From Ectocarpus siliculosus (Eukaryota > Sar > Phaeophyceae > Ectocarpales > Ectocarpaceae): a stretch of DNA of 15,176 bases. Shown in pieces: positions 1 to 8,119 of the stretch; the stretch's first letter is position 1; each line of letters opens with the position of its first letter. Below the pieces are notes generated by a model. The model worked only from the letters and a program-made list of their open reading frames with translations, did no database searches and had not been told where the DNA came from. The stretch spans positions 196,407 through 211,582 of the forward strand of contig FN647849.1 of NCBI GenBank assembly GCA_000310025.1, in the 5' to 3' direction. Made by a program: the position numbers and the translations under genes.

Positions 1-170
1 GGGATTTCTTTGGGATAACCAGATTGGGGAAAACATTTTTGGCCCCCCTTTGGCAAAGTGGGAAGGAAAAAATGCCCCTCGGGGTTCGGTCCTGGGGGAA
101 AAATGCCCCGTCCTTTGGGGGACGGGGGGTCAATGGTTTAACCGTTAAGCCATCCAAAACATAAGGGTCC
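1..170 (+). repeat. Diverged copy of the LanC-like intron repeat
   Basis: This intronic stretch aligns, with many small gaps, to the ~150-bp unit tandemly repeated at 1861-2640. Shared blocks in the same order are CTTTGGCAAA, GGTTCGGTCCTG, a CCGTCCT...GGACG segment, TTAAGCCAT and AAAACATAAGGGT, ending in a C-run (C19 at 169-187). The many homopolymer differences could be real divergence or poor base quality at a contig edge. Confidence 0.65.
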
Positions 171-229
171 CCCCCCCCCCCCCCCCCGTCTCTCTTCCGC
201 GGTGCCTCTTTCTCTCGCGTGGTGTGCAG

Positions 230-333
230 GCCGCGGAACAGCTGTATCTGATCCGCAGCACCGTTGATGCCGTTCTCAACACGGTCCTGCCGGAAGGAAA
301 CTTTCCTTCGAGACCCGTCAGCGCTGACGACAG
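230..333 (+). CDS. LanC-like protein, internal exon A (gene is 5'-partial)
   Basis: This is the first visible exon of a LanC-like gene (LANCL/GCR2-type). Eukaryotic members bind zinc and glutathione and add glutathione to dehydroamino acids in proteins; the bacterial relatives cyclise lantibiotics. The exon is bounded by a GTGTGCAG acceptor and a CAG|GTGAGC donor. It encodes 34 codons plus AG and starts in phase 0. The product (AAEQLYLIRSTVDAV, then LPEGNFPSR and ADD) matches the LANCL helix and the (L)PxGN(F/Y)P segment that lies just before the first zinc motif. The split AG codon completes to Arg with exon B. Residues are numbered here from this exon because the true N-terminus, which would carry the earlier repeats of the barrel, is left of the window. 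The four exons give 265 residues. I recognise the family with good confidence, but substrate and role in this organism are unknown. Confidence 0.85.
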
Positions 334-337
334 GTGA

Positions 338-672
338 GCGTGTGTGTTTTTTTTATTAGCATCGACCGCGCTAACCGGCTGACCAATGAAAAGACGTCAG
401 TCTTAGTGCGGTTGAAAGCACAAAACACTTCCATCTGCCATGAACTGGGACCCCGTTAGGGGGCAGCATGGGGGAGGCTAAACTATCCTCCGGATCAAAG
501 TGTGTGTGTGTGTTTTTTTTTTTTTTGTTAGCAGCGACCGCGCTGACCGGCTGACCAATGAAAATACGTCAGTTTCAGTGCGGTGGAAAACAAAAAATGC
601 TTCTATGGGCCACGATCTGGGACCCTGTGACTGAGCGTCATGGGGGAGTCTACGCCACACTCCGGATTGAAG
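338..672 (+). repeat. Two-copy tandem duplication, period about 172 bp
   Basis: Two imperfect copies lie head to tail in the first complete LanC-like intron (334-1453). Each begins with a TG/T-rich tract, then CGACCGCGCT(A/G)ACCGGCTGACCAATG, then a conserved GGGACCC(C/T)GT...CATGGGGGAG segment and a CTCCGGAT end. The GGCTGACCAATG anchors are at 377 and 549. The first copy starts within about 30 bases of the exon A donor. Confidence 0.85.
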
Positions 673-1453
673 ACACATACCGTAACAGTGACAGAAGAAA
701 ACTGCACGTGTTTCCCATGGCGCGCGCGTCTGTGTGCATGTGCTGCGCGCGCGTTGTTTGGATAGTTAGCACTGGCCTCGCCATTTTTGTTAACTGACTA
801 GCGAATGGAATGAAGCTTGTTCGGGGAGAATGGCGCGACGACTCTTTCTACGTGTAGTGCGTGGCATCACCCGACAGGGGGAGGGCGCAGAGGGGGGCCG
901 GAACGCAAGGCGTTGGCCGCATGTACTGTATGCGTTCGGGGTGCACAAGCTCGTCATGATGGCCTCTCGTTGGACTACTACTGCTTCGCCCGAAGCTTTT
1001 GATTCGCTCTCTCCTCTCTTTACGTACCTAGTGGTTCCACGGTCCATCTGGGTGGTTCCGATGGACTCTCTGCGGCTCGATGCCTTGCGGTGTCGCCCGT
1101 AAACCAACCACGTAGTTCCCAGGCCCGCTTAAACACACGCGAATCTCCGTAGGATTCATTTCACCCTTCACACGAGACTCCGGCGAAAGCCTCGGAGGCT
1201 CTCTGTGGTTGATGCTAGGGGAGCATGTTCAGCAATTACTCCGGAATGCTTATCTGCTTGCCGGTTTGGTGGAGTTGCGAGCGAGCGACCCCTCTTCTTG
1301 AACCGCTACGGTACGGCACACCACATGGTCACAAGCACCTCGATACCGTCATTGAGGGATGCGAGGTCTACGGAGATATCGACTACGGCAATGCTTTTAG
1401 ATGAGTACCCTCCCCCCTACCCGTTACATCGCCTTCTTCGTTGCGATCGCCAG
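673..1453 (+). other. Rest of LanC-like intron; no gene seen
   Basis: This is the 3' two-thirds of the intron between exons A and B. It contains an alternating GC/TG-rich segment (about 716-755) and otherwise unremarkable sequence. Several open frames of 60-140 codons overlap each other on both strands, with no recognisable motif and no splice logic. It ends in a moderate pyrimidine stretch before the GATCGCCAG acceptor. Confidence 0.6.
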
Positions 1454-1531
1454 ATTGGTGCAGTGGTGCCACGGCTCCCCCGGCATCATCCCAATGCTCA
1501 CCAAAGCCCACGAGGTGTTCGAAGACGACAG
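1454..1531 (+). CDS. LanC-like protein, exon B with first zinc motif (WCHG)
   Basis: The exon has a GATCGCCAG acceptor and a GACAG|GTGAGG donor: one base, 25 codons, two bases. Joined to exon A, the split codon is AGA (Arg35). The product reads LVQWCHGSPGIIPMLTKAHE followed by VFEDD. The WCHG(S/A)PG motif is the first of the two diagnostic LanC-like motifs, and its Cys (Cys40 in window numbering) is a zinc ligand in the family. The closing split codon AG+G gives Arg61 with exon C. The continuous match across three exons with no missing residues is the best evidence that these boundaries are right. Confidence 0.92.
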
Positions 1532-1860
1532 GTGAGGGGCGAGCGCGGCGCAATACCCGAAACGCTCAATTTTTGTATTAACGACAGGTTTCAGTGTTTC
1601 ATTTTCGTTGTTTTTACTTCGGCTCTTGTATAAATGGTAGATCAACTTCTTTCGCATAATTTTTCTCAAAGAGGGGTGACTGCTGTCGAATAGATATATC
1701 ATCCCCCGTTTCTGCCGTATGATGTTGAAGTTCATCATGTATGTGCCACCCCAGAATGAGCATTCCCATCGTCGCAACACAGCAGCAACACCCGCGCGCG
1801 ATGTCGGCCATATTTTGTGGAACCCCCCCTGACCACGTTCCGGTTTGGAGGCTTGGAATA
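1532..1860 (+). other. Start of the LanC-like intron between exons B and C; no gene seen
   Basis: AT-richer intronic sequence without a recognisable exon or repeat. It precedes the tandem array that fills the rest of the intron. Confidence 0.5.
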
Positions 1861-2640
1861 ACCCCCCGGTGTCATGGATTAGATGTGATAGGGAAAATGC
1901 TTTTGGGGCATCTTTGGCAGAACGATTGGCCATCGGTGATCGGTCCTGTGAGAAAACATTGCTCCGCCTTCTCGAGGACGTGGTCTAGCAATTAAGGCAT
2001 GCGAAAACATGAGCACCCCGGTGTCAATATATAGAAAAGATAGGAAAATAAACATTTTTGGGCAATCTTCAGCAGAATGATTGGCCATCGGTGATCGCTC
2101 CTGTGGGAAACATCGAAACATTTCTCCGCCCTGTCGAGGACGTGGTCTAACAACTAGGGCATCCGAAAACATTGAGCACCCCGGTGTCATAGATAGATAA
2201 TATAGTAAAAAACAAAATGAGCCACCTTTGGCAGAACGACTGGCCATCGGCGATCGGTCCTGTGGGAACAATGCTCCGTCCTCTCCGAGGACGTGGTGTA
2301 ACAACTATGGCATGCAACATGCGTACCCCGAAGTCATGGATATTTAGGTTAGAAAAACATTTATAGCAACCTTTGGCGAAACGATTTGCCATCGGCGACC
2401 GGTCCTGTGGGAACAATGCTCCGTCCTCTTGAGGACGCGTGGTGAACAACTATGGCATGCAAACATGAGTGTACCCCAGTGTCATGGATAGATGGGGATG
2501 GGAACAACATTTTGGAGCAACCTTTGGCAAACCGGTTTGCCATCGGTACTGGGTCCGGTGGGAACAACGCTCCGTCCTCTCGAGGACGCGTTTGTCCAGC
2601 AACCATAGCATGAAACCACGACTACGCCCCCCCGCCCCCG
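1861..2640 (+). repeat. Intronic minisatellite, about 5 copies of a ~150-bp unit
   Basis: Five imperfect copies are anchored by GCCATCGG-type cores near 1929, 2084, 2242, 2387 and 2538 (spacings about 145-160). Each unit contains CCCCGGTGTCATGGAT, an A-rich stretch, CTTTGGCA(G/A)A, the GCCATCGG core, GGTCCTGTGGGAA, GCTCCG(T/C)CCT, GAGGACG(C)GTGGT and GGCATGC(A)AAACATGAG. The array fills most of the intron between exons B and C. Its last copy runs into the C-rich tract directly before the exon C acceptor. Confidence 0.9.
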
Positions 2641-2654
2641 GGATGATGGAGCAG

Positions 2655-2824
2655 GTACCTTGAGATGGCGAGACGGTCGTCAGAGGTGGTGTGGAAGAGG
2701 GGCCTGTTGACGAAGGGCAACGGCATCTGCCACGGGGTGGCGGGGAACGGCTACGCCTTCCTGTCGCTGAGAAAAGCCGACGCCGCCGACGGGCGACACC
2801 AGCACAGGGCCAGGAGTTTCGCTG
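2655..2824 (+). CDS. LanC-like protein, exon C with second zinc motif (GICHG)
   Basis: The acceptor is GGAGCAG and the donor GCTG|GTGGGT. The exon has one base, 56 codons and one base. The product contains YLEMARRSSEVVWKRGLLTK followed by GNGICHGVAGNGYAFLSLRK. The GxCHGxAGN motif supplies the second Cys and adjacent His zinc ligands (Cys86, His87 in window numbering). The Lys five residues before that Cys, a glutathione-contact position in mammalian LANCL1, is present (Lys81). The catalytic zinc site therefore looks intact. The trailing G completes a Gly codon with exon D. Confidence 0.93.
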
Positions 2825-2828
2825 GTGG

Positions 2829-3072
2829 GTGCCTTGCTTGGTTGCTTGATTGTTTGCTTGTTTGCTTGGTTGGTTGGTTGGTAGCTTGCTTGGTTGCTTG
2901 CTTGGTTGCCTGCCTACTTACCTGCTTGCCTGCTTGCCTGCTTGCCTGCTTGCCTGCTTGCCTGATTGCCTGATTGCCTGCTTGCCTGCTTGCCTGCTTG
3001 CCTGCTTGCCTGCTTGCTTATTGCTTGCTTGCTCACCTGCTTCCTTGATGCTTGCTGGCTTGCTGGCTTGAC
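2829..3072 (+). repeat. Imperfect 8-bp satellite (TTGCCTGC / TTGCTTGC type)
   Basis: Starting a few bases after the exon C donor, the sequence is a run of 4-bp and 8-bp units: TTGCTTGG first, then nearly pure TTGCCTGC in the middle (about 2922-3020), degenerating to GCTGGCTT at the end. The pattern keeps reading frames open on both strands (Cys-Leu-Pro-Ala or Lys-Gln-Ala), so the open frames over it are not evidence for a gene. Confidence 0.95.
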
Positions 3073-3148
3073 CGCTAAGGCATGCGAAACTTGAGTACGC
3101 CCCCCCCCTCTCGCGTGGTCTAACCCCTAAGGCATCGCCCCCCCCCCC
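3073..3148 (+). repeat. Two partial copies of the ~150-bp LanC-like intron repeat
   Basis: The segment CTAAGGCATGCGAAACTTGAG followed by a C-run matches the 3' end of the 1861-2640 unit. A second fragment, CTCTCGCGTGGTCTAACCCC then TAAGGCATCG and a C-run, repeats it. The fragments end 11 bases before the exon D acceptor. Confidence 0.75.
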
Positions 3149-3159
3149 GCCCCCTCCAG

Positions 3160-3605
3160 GTTTTGCGGCCTCCGCCGTCCTCGGCCCCAACTCCTCCACC
3201 GGCGCAAACGCCTCCTCCCGCGGAGACCCCTTCGGCCCCGGCGCCCACGTCCACCACCCCCGCGGCGGCGGCTTTGGCCTCGGCCGCTCGTCCTCCCACG
3301 ACGCGGGCAAGAGCATCCACTCGGCCGGGTGGCCAAGCAACGGCTGCAACGGCGCCGGTGGGGACGGCGGCGGCGACGGCGGCGCCGGGGGCGGCCGGGC
3401 CGGGGCCGGGGGTAGGTCCCACTCCGTCGGCAGCGGCGGCGCCTGCGGCGCCGGCGGCGAGATGCCGTCGCAGGCGGTGCCGGACAGGCCCATGTCGCTG
3501 TTCGAGGGGCTGGCGGGGTCGGCGGCGTTCCTGGCGGACTGCTGCGTGTCGGAGGCCGGGGCAGGCGAGCACGCGTGGTTCCCGTCGCTGGCGCTGTGCT
3601 CGTGA
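3160..3605 (+). CDS. LanC-like protein, terminal exon D with Gly-rich insertion
   Basis: The acceptor is CCCCTCCAG. The exon has two bases, 147 codons and TGA at 3603-3605. The split codon G+GT gives Gly118. The start continues the helix of exon C (FAASAVLG), and the end carries the family C-terminus: PDRPMSLFEGLAG followed by AAFLADCC and a final aromatic/Pro segment. Between them lie about 90 residues (about 3183-3462) rich in Gly, Ser, His and Ala, with runs such as GGDGGGDGGAGGG. LANCL proteins have only a short loop there. I read this exon straight through without a stop. A cryptic intron inside the GC-rich stretch cannot be excluded, for example a CCGTCGCAG acceptor near 3473. The reading frame and C-terminal motif are secure; the insertion being translated is less so. 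Confidence 0.87.
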
Positions 3606-3930
3606 CGCGGTGGGGTGTGTCATGCCATGGGGGGACAGGACACTACCGAGGTGGTATTCCTTCGGGTCGGAAGGGCTGGCTGGTGCGGTGCTTCGAACTT
3701 CGTGGCGCGGGCGAGCGGGCGTCGTGCGGGACAGAACGCTGCGGTGACCTACCTTCCTTTGGGTCGGAAGGGTCTGCCTGCCGATGGCTGGTGTGGTGCT
3801 TCGAACCTCGTGACCTCGGCGGGCGGCGTGTGCCATGGGACAGGTACCGCGGGGACCCTGTGGGCGATCGAAGAATGGGTGGCTGTCGTACGCTGGTGGT
3901 GTGGTGCTTCGAACCCTCGGGCGCTTTTTT
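3606..3930 (+). repeat. Three-copy tandem repeat, period 108 bp, at the LanC-like 3' end
   Basis: The unit is marked by GGTGCTTCGAAC at 3688, 3796 and 3904, preceded by TCGGAAGGG(C/T)(T)GGCTGGTG in copies 1 and 2 and by a CATGGG(G)ACAGG block. It begins immediately after the LanC-like stop codon, so it probably lies in the 3' UTR. Confidence 0.8.
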
Positions 3931-3935
3931 TCGCA

Positions 3936-5184
3936 CCAGCCCGCGGCCGGTCAATATTGACCAACCTCTGTTCTCATAGGATGTAGAGCGTGACGGCGTT
4001 TTTTTCTTCATATGGGCGTGGGGGGGGGGGTTCCGGTCGCGGTGATCACGGTTAGCTACGCGATTTGATGTGCAAGCTGAAGGCGGAGCGGGTCAACGCC
4101 GGTGAACATGCTTTGTGGCGTTTGATGGGTGTATGTTGGGGGATTTCTTTGCGAAATGTTGCTAAAATTTCTGTGGCGTGCTGTGCGGCTCTGTGGCTTG
4201 GGGCGGTGTGGTGTTCGTAGCCCCCCGTTCGTAGCTGCCACGATGATGAGCTTTGTGTGAGAATGCCTGCGTTGGTGCTACGAGGGAGCGTGCGGTGATT
4301 GTTTTTTCGTGTCGGGAAGGCGGGTCCCTATCGAGCACCGTAGACGGACGCAATATATAAACGTGGCGCATGCATGGCCATCGGGAGGGATAGAGCGGCG
4401 ACGGAAGTTGTTACAACGCAAGACTCTTGCGAGATGTCTTGGCGAGAAGTGATGTTGGTCAGCCTATTGTTGGAAAGAGCCACAGCGAGTTTTGCCGTAC
4501 CATTTGCGAGCTAAAAAAAAAACCTCGGCGCTGCCGTCGAGCGCTTTTCCGACAAAAGCTAGCTCGGCTGTTCGTGTTGCCAATCTGGCACGGTGCTGTT
4601 GATATCTGGTTTATGCGGATCTGGTACGTTGCTGTTGATATCTAGACTAGATACGAAGCGGGAAGTACGCACAGAGTTTATTTGTTGCTTGCTGGGATTC
4701 TAGATGAAACCGTCACCAGACCCGCGCCGTGTTCACAAGCGGCTTATAGACTAAATGTAAAGGGGCTGATTTTTCGGCGTTGATACTCTGTGCAACACGA
4801 CCGTTACGTTACGATATCGTTTGCTGAGCGTGTGTGCATAAATGCACCGATAGTGTTGTCTTGCTGTTGTTGTCCATGTGGGTCCACCGGCAAGAGCAGT
4901 ATTGCCGGTGGTCACACAACTTGCATATTTCGGTGTCTTCCGCACTTGCTCGGCTCCTGCTGCGTCTTGTGACTGATTTCTGCGTTGTCTTTGATTGTCT
5001 CGTGTCTTGATTCTGTCTGGCGGGTGGTTGGGTATAAAGACGGCGTGTGGAGGGAGAGGATTCCTAATGACCGTTCTCCAGGAGCTTGGTTCTTCAAGGT
5101 ACTGTAGATGTTCGTGTGTGCACGTGCGTGCGCGTGTGGGTTTGCTGAATAAGACGAATTACGTCCTAAATTGTAGCGCTGCCG
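3936..5184. other. Convergent intergenic region; no gene supported
   Basis: This follows the LanC-like gene and is probably part 3' UTR, part spacer. It includes an 11-base G-run (4020-4030), a TATATAA string at 4354-4360 and a TATAAAG at about 5033. Neither TATA-like string is followed by a coding sequence I can recognise. Open frames here are short and use non-ATG starts. Confidence 0.5.
4583..4644 (+). repeat. Short direct repeat pair, 26 bp spaced by 36
   Basis: ATCTGGCACGGTGCTGTTGA plus TATCTG at 4583-4608 recurs with few changes at 4619-4644. Confidence 0.85.
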
Positions 5185-5465
5185 TCAGTGGTTTGTTGCC
5201 GTTGTGTTGGGGCACTCAAGCGGCGGGAACGACGGAGCGATAAAGTGAAGGTCTCGATCAGTGGTTTGTTGCCGCTGTGTTGGGAACACTCGCACGCGGC
5301 GGGTACGACGGAACGATAAATTGGAGGTCTCGTCAGTGGTTTGTTGCCGTTGTGTTGGGGCACTCACACGCGGCGGAAACGACGGACCGATAAATTGAAG
5401 GTCTCGATCGGTAGCGCGTTGCCGCTGTGTTGGGAGCACTCACAAGCAAGCGTAGAAAACGACAA
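5185..5465 (+). repeat. Minisatellite, nearly 4 copies of a ~74-bp unit
   Basis: Copies start at 5185, 5258, 5333 and 5408. Each contains TCAGTGGTTTGTTGCCG(T/C)TGTGTTGGG, an (A/C)ACTC(A/G) block, CGGCGGGAACGACGGA and CGATAAA(T/G)TGAAGGTCTCG. The fourth copy is diverged and truncated. It lies between convergent genes, not inside a recognised exon. Confidence 0.9.
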
Positions 5466-6107
5466 AAGCGAACATATTGAAACGTCTCGTCCTTACAAGC
5501 TTTCGTGTCGTAGCGTGGCATCGACATTAGAGCCAGGACTCTCCAAGCTACGACATTTGCCGAGGGCAGTCTGGGGGCATCTAGGGTGTGTGCCCAGCAA
5601 CCGTTCATCATCACCCCAATCCTCCCGGTCATCGCTCGGAAAAAAGCACCCCTTTCACAAAGAAACACCGACGAAACATCAACTCTCCCCCTCAACAAGC
5701 CGGCCTCCGACTGACTGCCAACATTCACGCACAGCGCCTACTTGAACTGAACCATGCCGTGAACCCATCGCTTCGGACAGAAAAAAGACACACAAGCCTG
5801 ATGTGCATGGGCTCATCCTTGTCCCATCCACTTCCTTTGTATGCACGTAGTGCTTGGATTTGGACGCAGGTCTTGCAGCTCGGGTGTTTTGTCGCGGGCA
5901 AGTAAAGTCGCGATCGTCCTTTAACAAGAAAAATAACTAAAATCCAACTTCAAATCACCAACGATAATAGACGCAAACGCCTCGTTTACTTTCTTACAAA
6001 AACACAAGAGCTCCACCTCTATCCACAGACAAGATACGAGTCCAGGCCACAAAAGCAGTGAACTCGTATGTGCTGTACGGCCTGGCACTGTACATGAAAC
6101 AACAGCG
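5466..6107 (-). other. Probable 3' flank and 3' UTR of the phosphoesterase-like gene
   Basis: No coding signature on either strand. The part adjoining 6107 is AT-richer and T-rich on the - strand, as expected for the 3' UTR of the gene ending at 6108. I could not identify a polyadenylation signal with confidence. Confidence 0.4.
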
Positions 6108-6990
6108 TCACTCAAAATTGAGCACGAAGCTCCCGGTTGCCCTGTGAGCCAGCTTCTCCCTCTCCGCCTCCGGATCCCCATCGGCCGCCTCCACCCTACC
6201 GAAGGCGACACTCGCCACCGACCAGCCTTCCTTCGCCCCTACGCCGCCGCTGCCGTTGCCGCTTCTTGGTCCCGGTGGCACGGTGGCGGGCATGTCTAGC
6301 TCCACCACGCAGTACGCGCCGTGCTGCCTCAGGCTTCCGAGCGCGGCAACGGTGGTGCCCCCCCCGACCCTGCACCCTACCCCCCGCGCGCAATCGCCGT
6401 CGCCCCCAGCCCCTCCTCCGCCGACCGGTTCCGCTCCTCCCTCCTCGAGAGCCTCGCGGACCGCGAGGAGGGTTCCGGGACCTGCGCACGCGTGCAGCAG
6501 CAACCCGCCGCCCCCGCCGTCTTCCAAACCGCGGGGCCCCGATTCCGGCCCTACCGCCATGGCCGGCTCGGTCCACAGCAGACGGAGCCGTGCGGCCGTG
6601 GCCGCCTCCTGATCCTCTACTTCGGTCGGACCAGCGGCTCTCTTCGCCACGTTCAGCGTGTCCTGGTTACTGTTGCTGTTCGACGTCGGCGGCGTATCGG
6701 CAGAGCTGACGGTGGCCCCGGCCCCGCCGGCGCCGCCGCCTGGTCGTCGCGGGCCGCCTAGCCTCGTGAGCAGGATGACCGACTCCGGCGGTACCGGCGC
6801 CGCCTTTCCGGCCCCCTTCTTGCCGCCGCTCCGGCTGAGAGATTTCAGGGCGGCGAAGGTCTGATCTTCGGGGGTGTCGTCGCCGGCGCCACCACCACCC
6901 TCCCCGGCTCCGACCGTGTTGCCTGGACATTGGTTCGGGTCTTCGGAGAATCCCGCCGCGGAAAGGCCGGGGGCTAGGCGGAGGTTTCGT
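6108..6990 (-). CDS. Degenerate metallophosphoesterase-like protein, terminal exon 5
   Basis: This exon encodes residues 201-493 and the TGA stop. The acceptor on the - strand is CTTGTACGCAG after a C15 tract; the split codon CG+A gives Arg200. Base use by codon position on the - strand (third position mostly G/C, second about half) supports coding. Residues RNLRLAPGLSAAGF, then SVILLTRLGGP (about 270-280), LLLHACAGPG (363-372) and TTVAALGSLRQHGAYCVVEL (412-431) match in order the C-terminal half of the calcineurin-like fold: the (L)LTHxGP strand, the GHTH loop and the NPGSLR(x)GxYxVVEL strand. The His of the third and fourth blocks is replaced (LLTR, HACA). Gly-rich, low-complexity insertions separate the blocks. 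The end (AHRATGSFVLNFE) is not recognised. Confidence 0.8.
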
Positions 6991-7203
6991 CTGCGTACAA
7001 GCAAGAGGGGGGGGGGGGGGGCGGGGTCAGCCGCTTTGGAATAGTCTTTGACATTGAGCACGCATCGCTTTCCAGGCGAACCGCCCTTTCCTTCTGCTAG
7101 TAACAACCGGCAGCCTAATTGGGCGAGACTGACGCGTTGCCACCACAGCAACAGCAACAGCAACGACACTATCAGCAACAAAAACAACGAAAAAAACAGG
7201 AGC

Positions 7204-7234
<31 letters not shown>

Positions 7235-7246
7235 CCGGACCCTCAC
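6991..7246 (-). other. Phosphoesterase-like intron 4 (GT-AG, phase 2) with CAA/CAG repeat
   Basis: The intron runs from a GTGAGG donor to a CGCAG acceptor, with C15 on the sense strand just upstream of the acceptor. Plus-strand 7143-7236 is a CAG/CAA tract ending in about 11 pure CAA units. Read on the - strand it gives a false poly-Leu N-terminus. It should not be taken as a signal peptide. Confidence 0.75.
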
Positions 7247-7496
7247 CGCAACACGTTCTTCGACGTCGGCGTCAGCTGCAGGACCCTCTCTTTCCCGCCA
7301 TCCCGCTGTCCCCCTCGCCCTTCGGCCCCACGCCCAGCGTCGGCGCCAGGAGTGGCAGCAGCAACCGGCGGCGGCCGCGATGCCGTGGTGGGCACGGCTG
7401 CGGTATTCCGCGTTCGCGGTAGCCGGATGGACGGGATGACCGGGTCAAGCGGCCCCGGGACGTAGATGACGCGACAGACTGTGTTCTCCAGCTGGG
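7247..7496 (-). CDS. Degenerate metallophosphoesterase-like protein, exon 4
   Basis: The acceptor is CCCCCGCAG and the donor TTGCG|GTGAGG: two bases, 82 codons, two bases. With the preceding exon the split codon is GCC (Ala117). The product starts QLENTVCRVIYVPGPLDPV, matching the strand and loop that normally read V(x)YVPGNHDP in metallophosphoesterases. Here the Asn-His pair is Pro-Leu and only the Asp (Asp134) remains. The exon closes with VLQLTPTSKNVL, which joins without gap to RRNLRLAPG of the last exon. Its middle is a low-complexity Pro/Ala/Gly/Arg stretch. Ignoring the donor would give an immediate TGA. Confidence 0.85.
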
Positions 7497-8119
7497 CTGC
7501 GGGGGCATAGCAGTTGGGGGGGGGGGGGGGTACCCAAGTTGTTGGAAGAGGTCGAGCCTACAATATACGTGTGCACGTTCGACTCGAAAACCTTGCCAAT
7601 GTCGAAGGAAGAAAGCGACAGAGGAGCACCAAGCCAGAGGCTAATCCAGGGACGAGAAAACCATGCAGGTTGCACAAGATGCCACACCTCCCTGAACCGA
7701 TCGATTTCTCCACGACGAAGAGGAAGCCAAGACATCAAACGATGCACGTCCGACAAGCTATCGACAAGACGGTTCCAACACCGCCTACCGTCTCTGATTT
7801 TTGCTACAGAGCCACCGGGTTTGAAAATCGGTTCGTGGAATCTAAGGCAACCCTGCCGATCATACGACACACTACAAGAACATAATTTTAGGCCGGCGTC
7901 ATTTGACGCGAACCGCCTGATCGAGAATTGTATTATTAATATGTGAAACTGAGTGTGGTTACATCCCGACCGGGGAATCTTTCTTCGATTTTATGTATAT
8001 ATTCCCTAGAAAAAGAGAGCGGGGTTTCGTATCCCTATCCCTAACCCCCATCACCACCCTGTAACCCCTACAAAAACCAAGCATAATACACTCGCGAAGC
8101 CTACTGGCTTGAAGCTTGC
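7497..8119 (-). other. Phosphoesterase-like intron 3, apparent GC-AG intron (phase 1)
   Basis: The sense-strand donor is CTAG|GCAAGC and the acceptor is CCCCCGCAG, with C15 (plus 7516-7530) upstream. Only this donor restores both phase and family alignment: STL-A-QLEN. The nearby GT at CCA|GTAGGC would shift the phase and duplicate a segment. A 140-codon open frame at plus 7445-7870 on the - strand runs through the intron but is not needed by the gene model and shows no known motif. Confidence 0.7.

Noticed and set aside
2830-3072. Cys/Leu/Pro-rich or Lys/Gln/Ala-rich open frames
   Set aside because: They are products of an 8-bp satellite between a good donor and acceptor of the LanC-like gene.
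3120-3836. Long - strand open frames opposite LanC-like exon D
   Set aside because: Composition artefacts of the GC-rich exon; the + strand frame carries the SLFEG motif and joins in phase to exon C.
3688-3915. GCTTCGAAC strings resembling a tRNA T-loop
   Set aside because: They recur every 108 bp as part of a tandem repeat, and no acceptor stem, D-arm or anticodon arm can be drawn around them.
4354-4360. TATATAA string as a promoter
   Set aside because: No convincing coding or RNA gene follows; the nearest ATG frame downstream gives only 27 codons without recognisable features.
5185-5465. CRISPR-like regular repeat spacing
   Set aside because: The whole 74-bp unit is repeated, with no unique spacers between short repeats; it is a minisatellite in a eukaryotic intergenic region.
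6137-6761. Long Pro/Arg-rich open frames on the + strand opposite the terminal phosphoesterase exon
   Set aside because: GC-rich coding DNA on the - strand leaves antisense frames open; only the - strand frame shows family motifs and consistent splicing.
7100-7235. Poly-Leu N-terminus suggesting a signal peptide or membrane segment on the - strand
   Set aside because: It is the reverse reading of a CAA repeat inside an intron; a C-tract and CGCAG acceptor and the family alignment put the true exon boundary at 6990.
7445-7870. 140-codon open frame inside phosphoesterase-like intron 3
   Set aside because: It overlaps exon 4 in a different frame, shows no motif I recognise, and is not needed for phase; it remains a possible alternative exon but is unsupported.
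8030-8075. CCCTAACCCC-like strings as an interstitial telomere
   Set aside because: Only one or two imperfect units occur here and near 11970, too few to distinguish from chance.
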